A stretch of 32,942 bases of DNA from an uncultured Collinsella sp. (GTDB lineage: Bacteria > Actinomycetota > Coriobacteriia > Coriobacteriales > Coriobacteriaceae). Below the pieces are notes generated by a model that was given only the letters and a program-made list of their open reading frames with translations, did no database searches and was not told the origin of the DNA. A program made the translations under genes and the position numbers. The stretch lies in NCBI GenBank assembly GCA_902492755.1, contig CABUNB010000026.1, positions 1 through 32,942 on the forward strand, written 5' to 3'. Below are positions 1 to 6,572 of this stretch, piece after piece (within the stretch, counting starts at the first letter, position 1; each line of letters begins with the position of its first letter).

Positions 1-1
1 A

Positions 2-24
2 GGAAAGCACTTAATGTGCTTTCC
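2..24. repeat. Perfect stem-loop, possible end of an upstream transcript
   Basis: GGAAAGCAC (2-10) and GTGCTTTCC (16-24) form a perfect 9-bp stem with a 5-nt loop. No T-run follows on the plus strand, so it is only a possible terminator or processing hairpin of a gene left of the window. Confidence 0.45.
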
Positions 25-96
25 GTCTTGCGCAGGACTGTAGAGCAGCAAACTTAACCCCCGCCCTCAGCCCCGGAGACCCTCCCGGAGGGACCC

Positions 97-149
97 AAAA
101 AATTTTTTCAAAAAAGTTGTTGCGCGCCGGACAGACTTCTGTGTATACT
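97..149 (+). promoter_or_regulatory. Promoter of the tRNA-Asp gene with UP-like A/T tracts
   Basis: TTGCGC (120-125) and TATACT (144-149) are separated by 18 bp and make a plausible sigma-70-type promoter. Runs of A and T at 97-115 lie directly upstream of the -35 and resemble an UP element, as is common for stable-RNA promoters. Read by eye; no start site is known. Confidence 0.5.
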
Positions 150-195
150 AATCCCCGCAGCGCACGCGAGCGGAAACAAACGCGAACGTCTGCCT

Positions 196-273
<78 letters not shown>

Positions 274-281
274 ACGCAATT

Positions 282-309
282 AAAACCACGTCTTCGGACG
301 TGGTTTTTT
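282..309 (+). terminator. Rho-independent terminator of tRNA-Asp
   Basis: AACCACGTC, a TTCG tetraloop and GACGTGGTT form a tight stem followed by a T-run, starting nine bases after the tRNA CCA end. Confidence 0.9.
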
Positions 310-310
310 G

Positions 311-613
311 CGTTTGATAGGACCTTGATCCCATCGGCTCCTTTCGCCCAAAACCAAAGCCTTCCAATTCCCGGACAAGCTCCGCTTGAGACATGGTTCA
401 AACAAGGAATTTGTTGCGCAACGCCTGCTCAATGAAGTAGGGGCAGGTTATACTGAATTGCACTGTGGGCCGTTTTTGATGCAAGAGGCTTCAAACACGG
501 CATTCAGTGGGCACCCATTTTGCAATTTGGGCGTCCATACGGTCATTGGTGTCTCGACGTAAGCTCGGCCCCGGAGCTCGTTCGAGCTGTTCCTATTCTT
601 TGAAAGGGGAAAA
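311..613. other. Non-coding stretch between tRNA-Asp and the Rrf2 gene
   Basis: No convincing reading frame is present. It contains a small hairpin (CAAGC-TCC-GCTTG near 376-388) and a TATACT hexamer at 449-454 that could be a -10 element, but no good -35 sits 16-18 bp upstream. A Shine-Dalgarno GAAAGGGG just before 614 belongs to the next gene. Confidence 0.4.
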
Positions 614-1099
614 ATGGACATATCGAGGAAGACTGATTACGCCCTTCGCATGCTCGCGATGCTTGCCGAGGACCCGGAGCGTCTGCTTTCTGTTCGCACC
701 GCCGCCGAAGAGGTCAATGTCCCGTATTCGTTTGCCCGTTCGATCCAGCATGGTTTGGTTCAGGCCGGTATTGTGGAGAGCCTGCGTGGCGTCCATGGCG
801 GCATGCGTCTTAAGGTCAGCCCCGACGATGTCACCATCCGCCAGGTCGTTGAGGCCGTTCAGGGCCCCATCGTCATGAACGATTGCACCGCGCCCGATGG
901 CGACTGTGCGCGCATGGGTACGTGCTGCTATCATTCCCTGTGGGCCGGAGCTCAAGCGCTGATGCGCGACTACCTCGATTCCGTTTCGCTGGGCGATATC
1001 GTCGCTCACCGCCAGTTCCCGGCCGTCGATTCCAAGTTCGCCGACCGCGATGCGTTTCCCGAGTACGCCACCTGTGCGTGCGCTTGCCGGGGGGAATAG
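614..1099 (+). CDS. Rrf2-family transcriptional regulator
   Basis: This 161-residue protein has the size and layout of Rrf2-family regulators (IscR, NsrR, RsrR, CymR): an N-terminal winged helix-turn-helix starting MDISRKTDYALRML and a glycine-rich wing near residues 58-65. The cysteines that ligate an iron-sulfur cluster in cluster-binding members are present as C91, C98 and C104/C105. The C-terminal tail adds three closely spaced cysteines (154, 156, 158), which is not typical of the family. The start is supported by a GAAAGGGG ribosome site. It ends 21 nt before the MutY-like gene, so the two are probably co-transcribed. A redox or iron-sulfur sensing role is inferred from the cysteines; the regulon is unknown and no operator was recognised. 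Confidence 0.9.
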   Translation: MDISRKTDYALRMLAMLAEDPERLLSVRTAAEEVNVPYSFARSIQHGLVQAGIVESLRGVHGGMRLKVSPDDVTIRQVVEAVQGPIVMNDCTAPDGDCARMGTCCYHSLWAGAQALMRDYLDSVSLGDIVAHRQFPAVDSKFADRDAFPEYATCACACRGE

Positions 1100-1120
1100 C
1101 GCCGCATAAGGAGCATAGCC

Positions 1121-2026
1121 ATGATTCAGGACCCCTTTCGTTCGATGATTCGTTCGGAAGGGGTCCTGCGTTATCGCGACCTTCCGTGGCGCCGCACGCG
1201 CGACCCGTACACTATTTGGCTTTCCGAGGTTATGCTGCAGCAAACGCAGGTGCCGCGTGTGGAGACGCGTATGCCCGCGTGGCTCGACCGCTTTCCGACC
1301 GTACAGGCGCTCGCTCAGGCCGCTCCTTCCGACGTTTTGGATGCCTGGCAGGGGATGGGCTACAACCGGCGTGCTCTGGCGCTTCACAGAGCCGCTCAGT
1401 GCATTATGGAAGATTGGGATGGGGAGTTTCCACGTGAGACGCGCGACCTGGTCGCCCTGCCCGGTATTGGCCCGGCGACAGCGCAGGGCATCCGGTCGTT
1501 TGCGTTCGATCTTCCGGGCGTGTATCTGGAGACCAACGTGCGCACGGTCTTTCTGCATCATTTTTTTCCCGATGTGCCGGCCGTTCCCGATCGCGAGCTG
1601 GTGCCGCTGATCCAAGCCGCCTGTCCGGCGGCTCCCGGTGCGACGGCGGACGAGATCGCGCCCTTTGCCGCGCCTCAAGACGATGCCGACACGCCGCGCG
1701 CGTGGTATTACGCGCTGCTGGATTACGGCGCGTATCTTAAAAAGACGCTGCCAAATCCGTCCAGGCGGTCGGCGGGCTATAGTCGTCAGTCCAAGTTTGA
1801 GGGCTCGCGCCGCCAAAAGCGCGCCCACATTGTGCGCATGCTGCTGGCGGCGCGCGATGGGCAGCCGGCGGGCATTACGGTTGATGAAGCTGTTGCAGAC
1901 GTTAACGAGATGGAGGCGGCAGCCGGCAGAGAGTCGGTCGAGCGCGAGCTGGTCGCAAGTATTCTTGCCGATCTGGAGCGCGAGGGCTTTTGCCGCTCCG
2001 AGGGCGATCGTTGGCTGAGTGTGTAG
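1121..2026 (+). CDS. MutY-like adenine DNA glycosylase lacking the Fe-S cluster
   Basis: This 301-residue HhH-GPD glycosylase has the MutY signature: PWR near 23, PYTIWLSEVMLQQTQV at 29-44 with the catalytic Glu at 36, and the helix-hairpin-helix LPGIGPATA at 113-121. MutY removes adenine opposite 8-oxoguanine. Two departures are visible. The position of the second catalytic acid (Asp in the usual LDGNV) reads LETNV, with Glu137. The C-terminal cysteines of the [4Fe-4S] loop are absent, and the region after YALLDYGAYLKK is instead basic and runs RRSAGYSRQSKFEGSRRQKR. The C-terminal NUDIX-like 8-oxoG recognition domain is also missing; a short winged-helix-like tail takes its place. Clusterless MutY proteins are known, so the gene is probably functional, but substrate specificity could differ. 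It follows the Rrf2 gene in a likely operon. Confidence 0.87.
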   Translation: MIQDPFRSMIRSEGVLRYRDLPWRRTRDPYTIWLSEVMLQQTQVPRVETRMPAWLDRFPTVQALAQAAPSDVLDAWQGMGYNRRALALHRAAQCIMEDWDGEFPRETRDLVALPGIGPATAQGIRSFAFDLPGVYLETNVRTVFLHHFFPDVPAVPDRELVPLIQAACPAAPGATADEIAPFAAPQDDADTPRAWYYALLDYGAYLKKTLPNPSRRSAGYSRQSKFEGSRRQKRAHIVRMLLAARDGQPAGITVDEAVADVNEMEAAAGRESVERELVASILADLEREGFCRSEGDRWLSV

Positions 2027-2095
2027 CCCGCTCAAATCTGAAGAACAGGATTGTAAGGTTTAGATTTTCGACATGAGGGCATCCTAAAGACAAGG

Positions 2096-2117
2096 CCGCC
2101 CGAAGCCTACGGGCGGC
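2096..2117 (+). repeat. Hairpin in the rubrerythrin leader
   Basis: GCCGCC (2096-2101) and GGCGGC (2112-2117) can pair around a 10-nt loop, ending 23 nt before the rubrerythrin start codon. It may be a leader structure or the end of the preceding transcript; no T-run follows. Confidence 0.4.
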
Positions 2118-2140
2118 ATGTGTTGAAGGGAAGTACACCT

Positions 2141-2680
2141 ATGGATTTTGAGAACTCCCAAACCAAGAAGAACCTCGAGACCGCTTTTGCCGGTGAGTCC
2201 CAGGCGCACACCAAGTATCGCTACTACGCATCTAAGGCCAAAAAGGACGGCTACGTTCAGATTTCGAATATCTTTGCCGAGACCGCAGGTAACGAGTCCG
2301 AGCACGCCAAGCTGTGGTTTAAGTATCTGCACGACGGCGCCGTTCCCGACACCCTGGACAACTTGCGTGATGCCGCTGCGGGCGAGAACTACGAGTGGAC
2401 CACGATGTACGACGAGTTTGCCAAGACCGCCGAGGAGGAGGGCTTTGCCGAGATTGCCGCAAAGTTCCGCGGCGTCGGTGCTGTCGAGAAGGCTCACGAG
2501 GAGCGCTACAACAAGCTTGTCGAGCGCATTGAGTCGGGCGAGGTGTTTGAGCGCGAGGGCGTGAAGGTATGGAAGTGCCTGAACTGCGGGCACCTGCATG
2601 TGGGTGCCGAAGCGCCCGAGGTGTGCCCGGTGTGCAACCACCCGAAGGCGTACTTTGAGGAGCAGGTGGTGAACTACTAG
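2141..2680 (+). CDS. rbr: Rubrerythrin
   Basis: This 179-residue protein has the classical rubrerythrin layout. An N-terminal ferritin-like four-helix diiron domain (residues 1 to about 140) carries the carboxylate/His motifs ETAFAGESQAHTKY, AETAGNESEHAKLW and GVGAVEKAHEERY. A C-terminal rubredoxin-like iron centre follows with paired cysteines C146/C149 and C162/C165. Rubrerythrins reduce hydrogen peroxide in the cytoplasm of anaerobes, taking electrons from rubredoxin or NAD(P)H-dependent partners. An in-frame GTG lies at 2120, but ATG 2141 is preferred because GAAGGGA sits about ten bases upstream and homologues begin close to this Met. The gene appears monocistronic. No PerR-type box was recognised. 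Confidence 0.97.
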   Translation: MDFENSQTKKNLETAFAGESQAHTKYRYYASKAKKDGYVQISNIFAETAGNESEHAKLWFKYLHDGAVPDTLDNLRDAAAGENYEWTTMYDEFAKTAEEEGFAEIAAKFRGVGAVEKAHEERYNKLVERIESGEVFEREGVKVWKCLNCGHLHVGAEAPEVCPVCNHPKAYFEEQVVNY

Positions 2681-2701
2681 CGCCGATACGAACGTGGACT
2701 G

Positions 2702-2796
2702 CGGAGCGCAGGGCGGGAGGCCGGATTGCCTTCCCCTCTCGCTCACGGCTCCGTAGGGTCGCGCGAGGCAAAGGTATTTCCCCGCCCTGCGCTCCG
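2702..2796. repeat. Long inverted repeat with 16-bp perfect arms
   Basis: CGGAGCGCAGGGCGGG (2702-2717) is exactly complementary to 2781-2796. Inside, TTGCCT and AGGCAA can pair as well, so the 95 nt could fold into one long hairpin starting 21 nt after the rubrerythrin stop. It may serve as the 3' end structure of that mRNA or be a dispersed intergenic repeat. Confidence 0.75.
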
Positions 2797-2844
2797 GCGT
2801 TGGGTCGTCGCGTGCTCGCTACAGAAAAGCTGATTATAAGTTTG

Positions 2845-2870
2845 CGTGCCGTCCCTTTTGGGGCGGCACG
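2845..2870 (+). terminator. Strong hairpin, probable terminator
   Basis: An 11-bp stem (2845-2855 with 2860-2870, one G-T pair) closes a TTTT loop and is followed by TCTTGT. The stem is strong but the T-run is imperfect. Confidence 0.55.
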
Positions 2871-2882
2871 TCTTGTATGGGG

Positions 2883-3087
2883 TGGACAGTTAGTTCAGAT
2901 ACGTATTTTTCCAATCACTCTGCGGTCGGCTTTTTGGCAGTTGGAGGCCTATCGAGCCCCTTTGGGCTGCCTGAAGGGCCTGGTTTTAGGTCTTACTTGC
3001 CCGTTGTGTGGACTCAATCGCGCCGAACGTAGCATCTTAGGGCATATGGAGGGGGTCTGAATTATACGTATTTGAACTAACTGTCCA
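2883..3087. mobile_element. Candidate MITE with 24-bp terminal inverted repeats
   Basis: TGGACAGTTAGTTCAG followed by ATACGTAT (2883-2906) is matched in inverted orientation at 3064-3087 with a single mismatch. The ends are TG...CA, as in IS3-family elements, and both sides are flanked by GGG, a possible 3-bp target duplication. The 205-bp interior encodes no transposase, so it would be non-autonomous. No copy of a parent element occurs in this window, so mobility is inferred from the ends alone. Confidence 0.65.
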
Positions 3088-3403
3088 GGGTGCTTCGCCC
3101 AAGGCCGTGCCGCCTTGTTTTTTCGCACCTCATTCGGGGCGCCGCGCCTTGTTTGAGGTTCCGGTCTCCACATTTTTCGTCAAGCTTTTGGTTAGATTTT
3201 GGTCAGTTGGCGTAAGGGCGGAAGGCCAAAAGATTGCTGGCGAGAAAAGCTCATAGAAAGTGCTGGTAGGGGAGTCGTTGAGCTTTTCGACAGCTTTTGC
3301 CAACAAGAAACTTTGCGGCTATTGCTACGGATTGCGTTGCCGTGGCCTTAGCGGTGCGGGATGCTGGGCGTAAGCGTCGAATGCTCCGATTGAGGAGGCC
3401 AGC

Positions 3404-3826
3404 ATGGACCTGTTTCTTGAGACCCCGCAGCAACAAGCCGAGCGCATGTTGCGCCAACAGCAACGGCTTATGGAGATGCAGATGCAAGGAGTAGCCGCCC
3501 AGCCCCCTGCGCAACATGCCACGCCCGCGGTTTCGCCTGCGGGCGGACCGGCGCCAGAGAACTATTCCGTACAACAAGATTCGTATGCGCAGGAGCTTGC
3601 GTTCGACAAACGCCGCACGCGTCACCGCCGCGTGGGCCAGCGCCTGCGCACATTAGCGATGATCGTGCTCATTCCGTTAGGACTTGCGGCGATTTTCCTG
3701 GTCTCGTATGCCCTCACCTGCATCCTCAACGGCGCCTCTCCCAATGAAGTGCTCCAACATCTGTCAGCCCTCGGCCAGCGCCTAGGCGATGTCATAACAA
3801 CCATCCGCGCCGGCTGGGAGAGTTAG
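3404..3826 (+). CDS. Hypothetical single-pass membrane protein
   Basis: The function is not recognised. The 140-residue product has three visible parts. Residues 1-40 are rich in Gln and Met (QQQAERMLRQQQRLMEMQMQ) and probably form a helix or coiled coil. A Pro/Ala-rich linker and a basic stretch (DKRRTRHRRVGQRLR, about 68-82) follow, and then one hydrophobic segment at about 84-107 (MIVLIPLGLAAIFLVSYALT). A short C-terminal tail ends GWES. The basic stretch before the hydrophobic segment suggests the N-terminal part is cytoplasmic. The start is supported by an AGGAGG ribosome site in the right place. It has no obvious operon partners. Confidence 0.75.
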   Translation: MDLFLETPQQQAERMLRQQQRLMEMQMQGVAAQPPAQHATPAVSPAGGPAPENYSVQQDSYAQELAFDKRRTRHRRVGQRLRTLAMIVLIPLGLAAIFLVSYALTCILNGASPNEVLQHLSALGQRLGDVITTIRAGWES

Positions 3827-3839
3827 CGTTTGTCACATT

Positions 3840-3899
3840 AGGACTTCTAGGATGTAGGGATTATCGCCACGAGTAGAATTCTTGCATCCTGTAGGTCCT
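3840..3899. promoter_or_regulatory. Imperfect inverted repeat upstream of the NTase/HTH pair
   Basis: AGGACTTCTAGGATG (3840-3854) and CATCCTGTAGGTCCT (3885-3899) are complementary at 12 of 15 positions. The repeat lies 50-110 bp before the first gene of a possible toxin-antitoxin pair, where an autoregulatory operator would be expected. No clear -10/-35 pair could be assigned. Confidence 0.4.
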
Positions 3900-3949
3900 G
3901 CCGTGCTACTGAATAGTATTATTGAAGATAAATAATCATAGGATTTGCT

Positions 3950-4480
3950 ATGTATAAGCAGGATTTAGAGCAGACTCTTTTGGGCATTGACGAAGAGGCG
4001 GAGCTGGAAATAGGTCCAAGAGACGATAGACCGAGCGTTGTATTGGTGGGAGGATGCGCCTTCATGCTAAACGATGTGACGAATCGGTCGGTTACACATG
4101 ACATTGATGTGTTTGAGGCAGACAGGTGTCTCCGCGAGATCATAGCTCGATACCCCGAGGTGAATGGTATGGCAGTGGCATATTGCAACCAGATGCCATT
4201 CAATTACGAAGATCGCCTGATCCCATTGGAGATTGGGGCGCATTTTATCAGGTACTTTACGCCATCTTTGGAGGATCTGGCGGTGATGAAGCTTTATGCC
4301 TATCGTCCGAACGACATCGTTGACCTCCATAGTCGAGCATTTATCGATCGACTTGATTGGGATCTGCTCGAGCGGCTTATATTCGATGAAGGAGAGGCGT
4401 TGGCCTCGTCGCCTTCGGAGCGGAGCTATCAAGAGATGGTCTGCGCATACAGGCAATACAAAAAGGAGGTGTTCGGTTGA
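3950..4480 (+). CDS. Nucleotidyltransferase-like protein (AbiEii/DUF6036 type), putative toxin
   Basis: The 176-residue protein has the minimal-nucleotidyltransferase signature: LVGGCAF (Gly34-Gly35) followed 16 residues later by DID (51-53), which supplies two metal-binding acids. Further on, TPSLEDLAVMKLYAYRPNDIVDL (about 104-126) resembles the conserved Lys- and Asp-bearing motif of AbiEii/DUF6036 proteins. Such proteins act as toxins by transferring nucleotides to RNA or protein targets. The next gene, an HTH protein, overlaps it by four bases (TTGA), so the two are translationally coupled. The upstream region is clearly more AT-rich than the surroundings, and codon choice in the gene is less GC-biased, which fits acquisition by transfer. 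The toxin role is an inference from family and gene arrangement. Confidence 0.72.
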   Translation: MYKQDLEQTLLGIDEEAELEIGPRDDRPSVVLVGGCAFMLNDVTNRSVTHDIDVFEADRCLREIIARYPEVNGMAVAYCNQMPFNYEDRLIPLEIGAHFIRYFTPSLEDLAVMKLYAYRPNDIVDLHSRAFIDRLDWDLLERLIFDEGEALASSPSERSYQEMVCAYRQYKKEVFG

Positions 4481-5040
4481 ATCTGACCTTTGAGGGATTC
4501 TTAAAAGGCTATTGCCGAGAGCTGTCCGGACAGCAGTCACTAAGTTTTAGAAAACTGGTTGAGCGGGCGACGACAGTTGCGCCGCGCGTGGCGGAGCCTC
4601 TGTTTTTGCTCGCTTTGGCGCAAGGAAAAGCCGAATACGTTCTGGGTTTATCCGAGGGCTCGTGGATGGAAGAGGATTACCGTGGCGTTTTGTCCTTGTA
4701 CAGTCAAGCGGGTAATATGGCGTCTCTATGCGCCAAAAGTGAGCTCCCTAATCGTTATGCCAACGTTTGGCGTGCGTATAGAGGGGTGAAAGAAAAGCCA
4801 GCGGCCAACAGAAGGGTGAACGCCCTGATGAGAAAGAGAACACTGAAAGCATTGGAGGAATCGGGTGTAACGCGCTATGGCCTCTGCCGTGCTCTGCACT
4901 TGAATAAAGGAAACGTATACGCATACTTGGCCGGCAATGACTCAAAAGTGAGCAGGGAGACGGCGCGCCGCATTATGAAATATGCGGAGGAGAGAAGCGC
5001 ACAAGAAGGGGCCGGGCGCCCGGTGCGTGTGGCGGGGTAA
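4477..5040 (+). CDS. HTH protein, putative antitoxin partner
   Basis: The 187-residue protein starts at TTG 4477, inside the TGA stop of the upstream gene, with AAAGGAGG seven bases before it. Residues 1 to about 105 are a helical region of unknown type. The C-terminal part (about 120-170) has a helix-turn-helix appearance: LKALEESGVTRYGLCRAL, then HLNKGNVYAYLAG, then SRETARRIMKYAE. This resembles the DNA-binding end of small phage-like repressors. Together with the NTase it forms a compact two-gene cassette in the order toxin-like then HTH, the reverse of classical abiEi-abiEii. The protein would neutralise the NTase and repress the operon. That role is inferred; the family of the N-terminal half was not recognised. 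Confidence 0.7.
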   Translation: MNLTFEGFLKGYCRELSGQQSLSFRKLVERATTVAPRVAEPLFLLALAQGKAEYVLGLSEGSWMEEDYRGVLSLYSQAGNMASLCAKSELPNRYANVWRAYRGVKEKPAANRRVNALMRKRTLKALEESGVTRYGLCRALHLNKGNVYAYLAGNDSKVSRETARRIMKYAEERSAQEGAGRPVRVAG

Positions 5041-5091
5041 GATTGATCGCGGTTTTGATTGATACTCGATTGGGTTTGTTGGGCGGAGTCT

Positions 5092-6447
5092 ATGTCTGCT
5101 ATTGATATTGCGCTTGTTGTGATTGCCTTGGTGTCGGTGGGAGTTGCTTTGGTTTGCGCCCTGCAGCTTAAAGGCCTTCGAGCCGAGTTGCGAGAGCGTG
5201 GCGGCAACGACGCGGAGACGCTCGCGGCGCTCGAGCAGGCCAACAGCACGCTCGATGCCCTCAACGTCGCGCTGGCAGAAACCCGCCGCACGGCAAACGC
5301 CATAGAGCAGCAGCAGACGACCGACGCCGCCGTGGAGCAGCAACGCTACTTGACCGTTGCGCGCGCGTTCTCACAGGCCGGCGACCGTATGGATGACCTG
5401 CGCCGTGAGACGGCCCAACAGCTTTGCGCCAACCGCGAGGGTATCGAGCACCGCCTGGACAAGGTGCGCGAGACGGTCGATGCCCAGCTGGGCGCCATCC
5501 GCAAGGACAACAACGTGCAGCTCGATCAGATGCGCGCGACGGTGGACGAGAAGCTTTCCCGTACGCTCAATGATCGTCTGTCCGCATCGTTTAAGCAGGT
5601 GAGCGATCAGCTCGAGGCCGTGTACAAGGGCCTGGGCGACATGCAGTCCATCGCCACCGGCGTGGGCGACCTTAAGCGCGTGCTGGGCAATGTGAAGGCG
5701 CGCGGCATTTTGGGCGAGGTGCAGCTGGGCGCGATCCTGGCGGACATCCTTACGCCCGACCAGTATCTGGAAAACGTTGCCACCAAGCCTGGCGCCTCGG
5801 AGCGTGTTGAGTTTGCCGTCAAGCTGCCGGTAGACGAGGGCGATCCCGTGCTGCTGCCGATTGACTCCAAATTCCCGGGCGACGCGTACGAGCATCTGCT
5901 CGACGCCCAGGAGTCGGGCGACGCGGAGGCCGTCGCCGCTGCGCGCAAGACGCTCGATGCGATGGTCAAACGCGAGGCAAAGGACATCTGCGAGAAGTAC
6001 CTGAGCGTGCCCGCGACGACCAACTTTGGCATTCTGTTCGTGCCGTTTGAGGGCCTGTACGCCGAGGTCGTCAGTCGCCCCGGGCTTATCGAGACCCTGG
6101 GCCGCGACTATCACGTCAACGTTGCCGGCCCCAGCACCATGGCGGCCATCCTCAACAGCCTGCAGATGAGCTACCAGACGTTTAGGCTGCAAAAGCGCAC
6201 CGATGACGTGCTGCGCGTGCTTTCCGCCGTCAAGGCCGAGCTGCCGCGCTATCAGGCGGCGCTGCGTCGCGCCCAACAGCAGATCGAGACCGCGGGAAAG
6301 ACGGTCGAGGGCATCATCACCACGCGCACCAACGTCATGGAGCGCAAGCTCAAGGACATCGACGCCCTGGAGGATGCCGACGAGGCCGACGCGATCTTGG
6401 GACTCACGTCTGCAGGCCTGTCCGCAGACCAAGAAGACAAGGACTAG
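5092..6447 (+). CDS. rmuC: DNA recombination protein RmuC
   Basis: The 451-residue protein has RmuC architecture: an N-terminal membrane segment (about 3-23, IDIALVVIALVSVGVALV), a long coiled coil (about 25-165), and the RmuC nuclease-like core (about 170-410). Typical core motifs include GNVKARGILGEVQLGAIL, the DSKFPGDAY region and the YHVNVAGPSTMAAILNSLQM region. RmuC limits inversions and is thought to be a nuclease-fold protein acting on DNA structures. An in-frame ATG at 5059 would add 11 residues, but ATG 5092 is preferred because GGGCGGAG precedes it and the hydrophobic segment then starts at the N terminus. It stands alone, with a hairpin downstream. Confidence 0.93.
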   Translation: MSAIDIALVVIALVSVGVALVCALQLKGLRAELRERGGNDAETLAALEQANSTLDALNVALAETRRTANAIEQQQTTDAAVEQQRYLTVARAFSQAGDRMDDLRRETAQQLCANREGIEHRLDKVRETVDAQLGAIRKDNNVQLDQMRATVDEKLSRTLNDRLSASFKQVSDQLEAVYKGLGDMQSIATGVGDLKRVLGNVKARGILGEVQLGAILADILTPDQYLENVATKPGASERVEFAVKLPVDEGDPVLLPIDSKFPGDAYEHLLDAQESGDAEAVAAARKTLDAMVKREAKDICEKYLSVPATTNFGILFVPFEGLYAEVVSRPGLIETLGRDYHVNVAGPSTMAAILNSLQMSYQTFRLQKRTDDVLRVLSAVKAELPRYQAALRRAQQQIETAGKTVEGIITTRTNVMERKLKDIDALEDADEADAILGLTSAGLSADQEDKD

Positions 6448-6474
6448 CCGTGCCTGACGGCGGGGCGTCTGCGC

Positions 6475-6497
6475 AAGCGCGGAGCGCGGGCGCTTTT
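6475..6497 (+). terminator. Possible terminator after rmuC
   Basis: AAGCGC (6475-6480) and GCGCTT (6490-6495) can pair, followed by a short run of T. The stem is only 6 bp and the surrounding GC-rich sequence allows alternative folds. Confidence 0.45.
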
Positions 6498-6572
6498 CGT
6501 GTCGTACGTGCCTGAAGCGCGCTTTAGTGTGCAACAATGGCGGTTCGCCCTATCAGACGCGAAAGGAAGCCT

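Larger units (their letters stand above)
2681..3403. other. 723-bp gene-poor stretch with repeats
   Basis: No credible gene is seen. It holds a long inverted repeat (2702-2796), a strong hairpin (2845-2870), a candidate miniature transposable element (2883-3087) and about 300 bp of unassigned GC-rich sequence up to the ribosome site of the next gene. Confidence 0.6.

Noticed and set aside
593..2035. Open frame of 480 codons on the minus strand across the Rrf2 and MutY-like genes
   Set aside because: It covers two clear plus-strand genes with good ribosome sites and has no recognisable motif.
2800..3060. Small plus-strand open frame overlapping the candidate MITE
   Set aside because: It crosses the left end of the element, has no ribosome site and no conserved feature.
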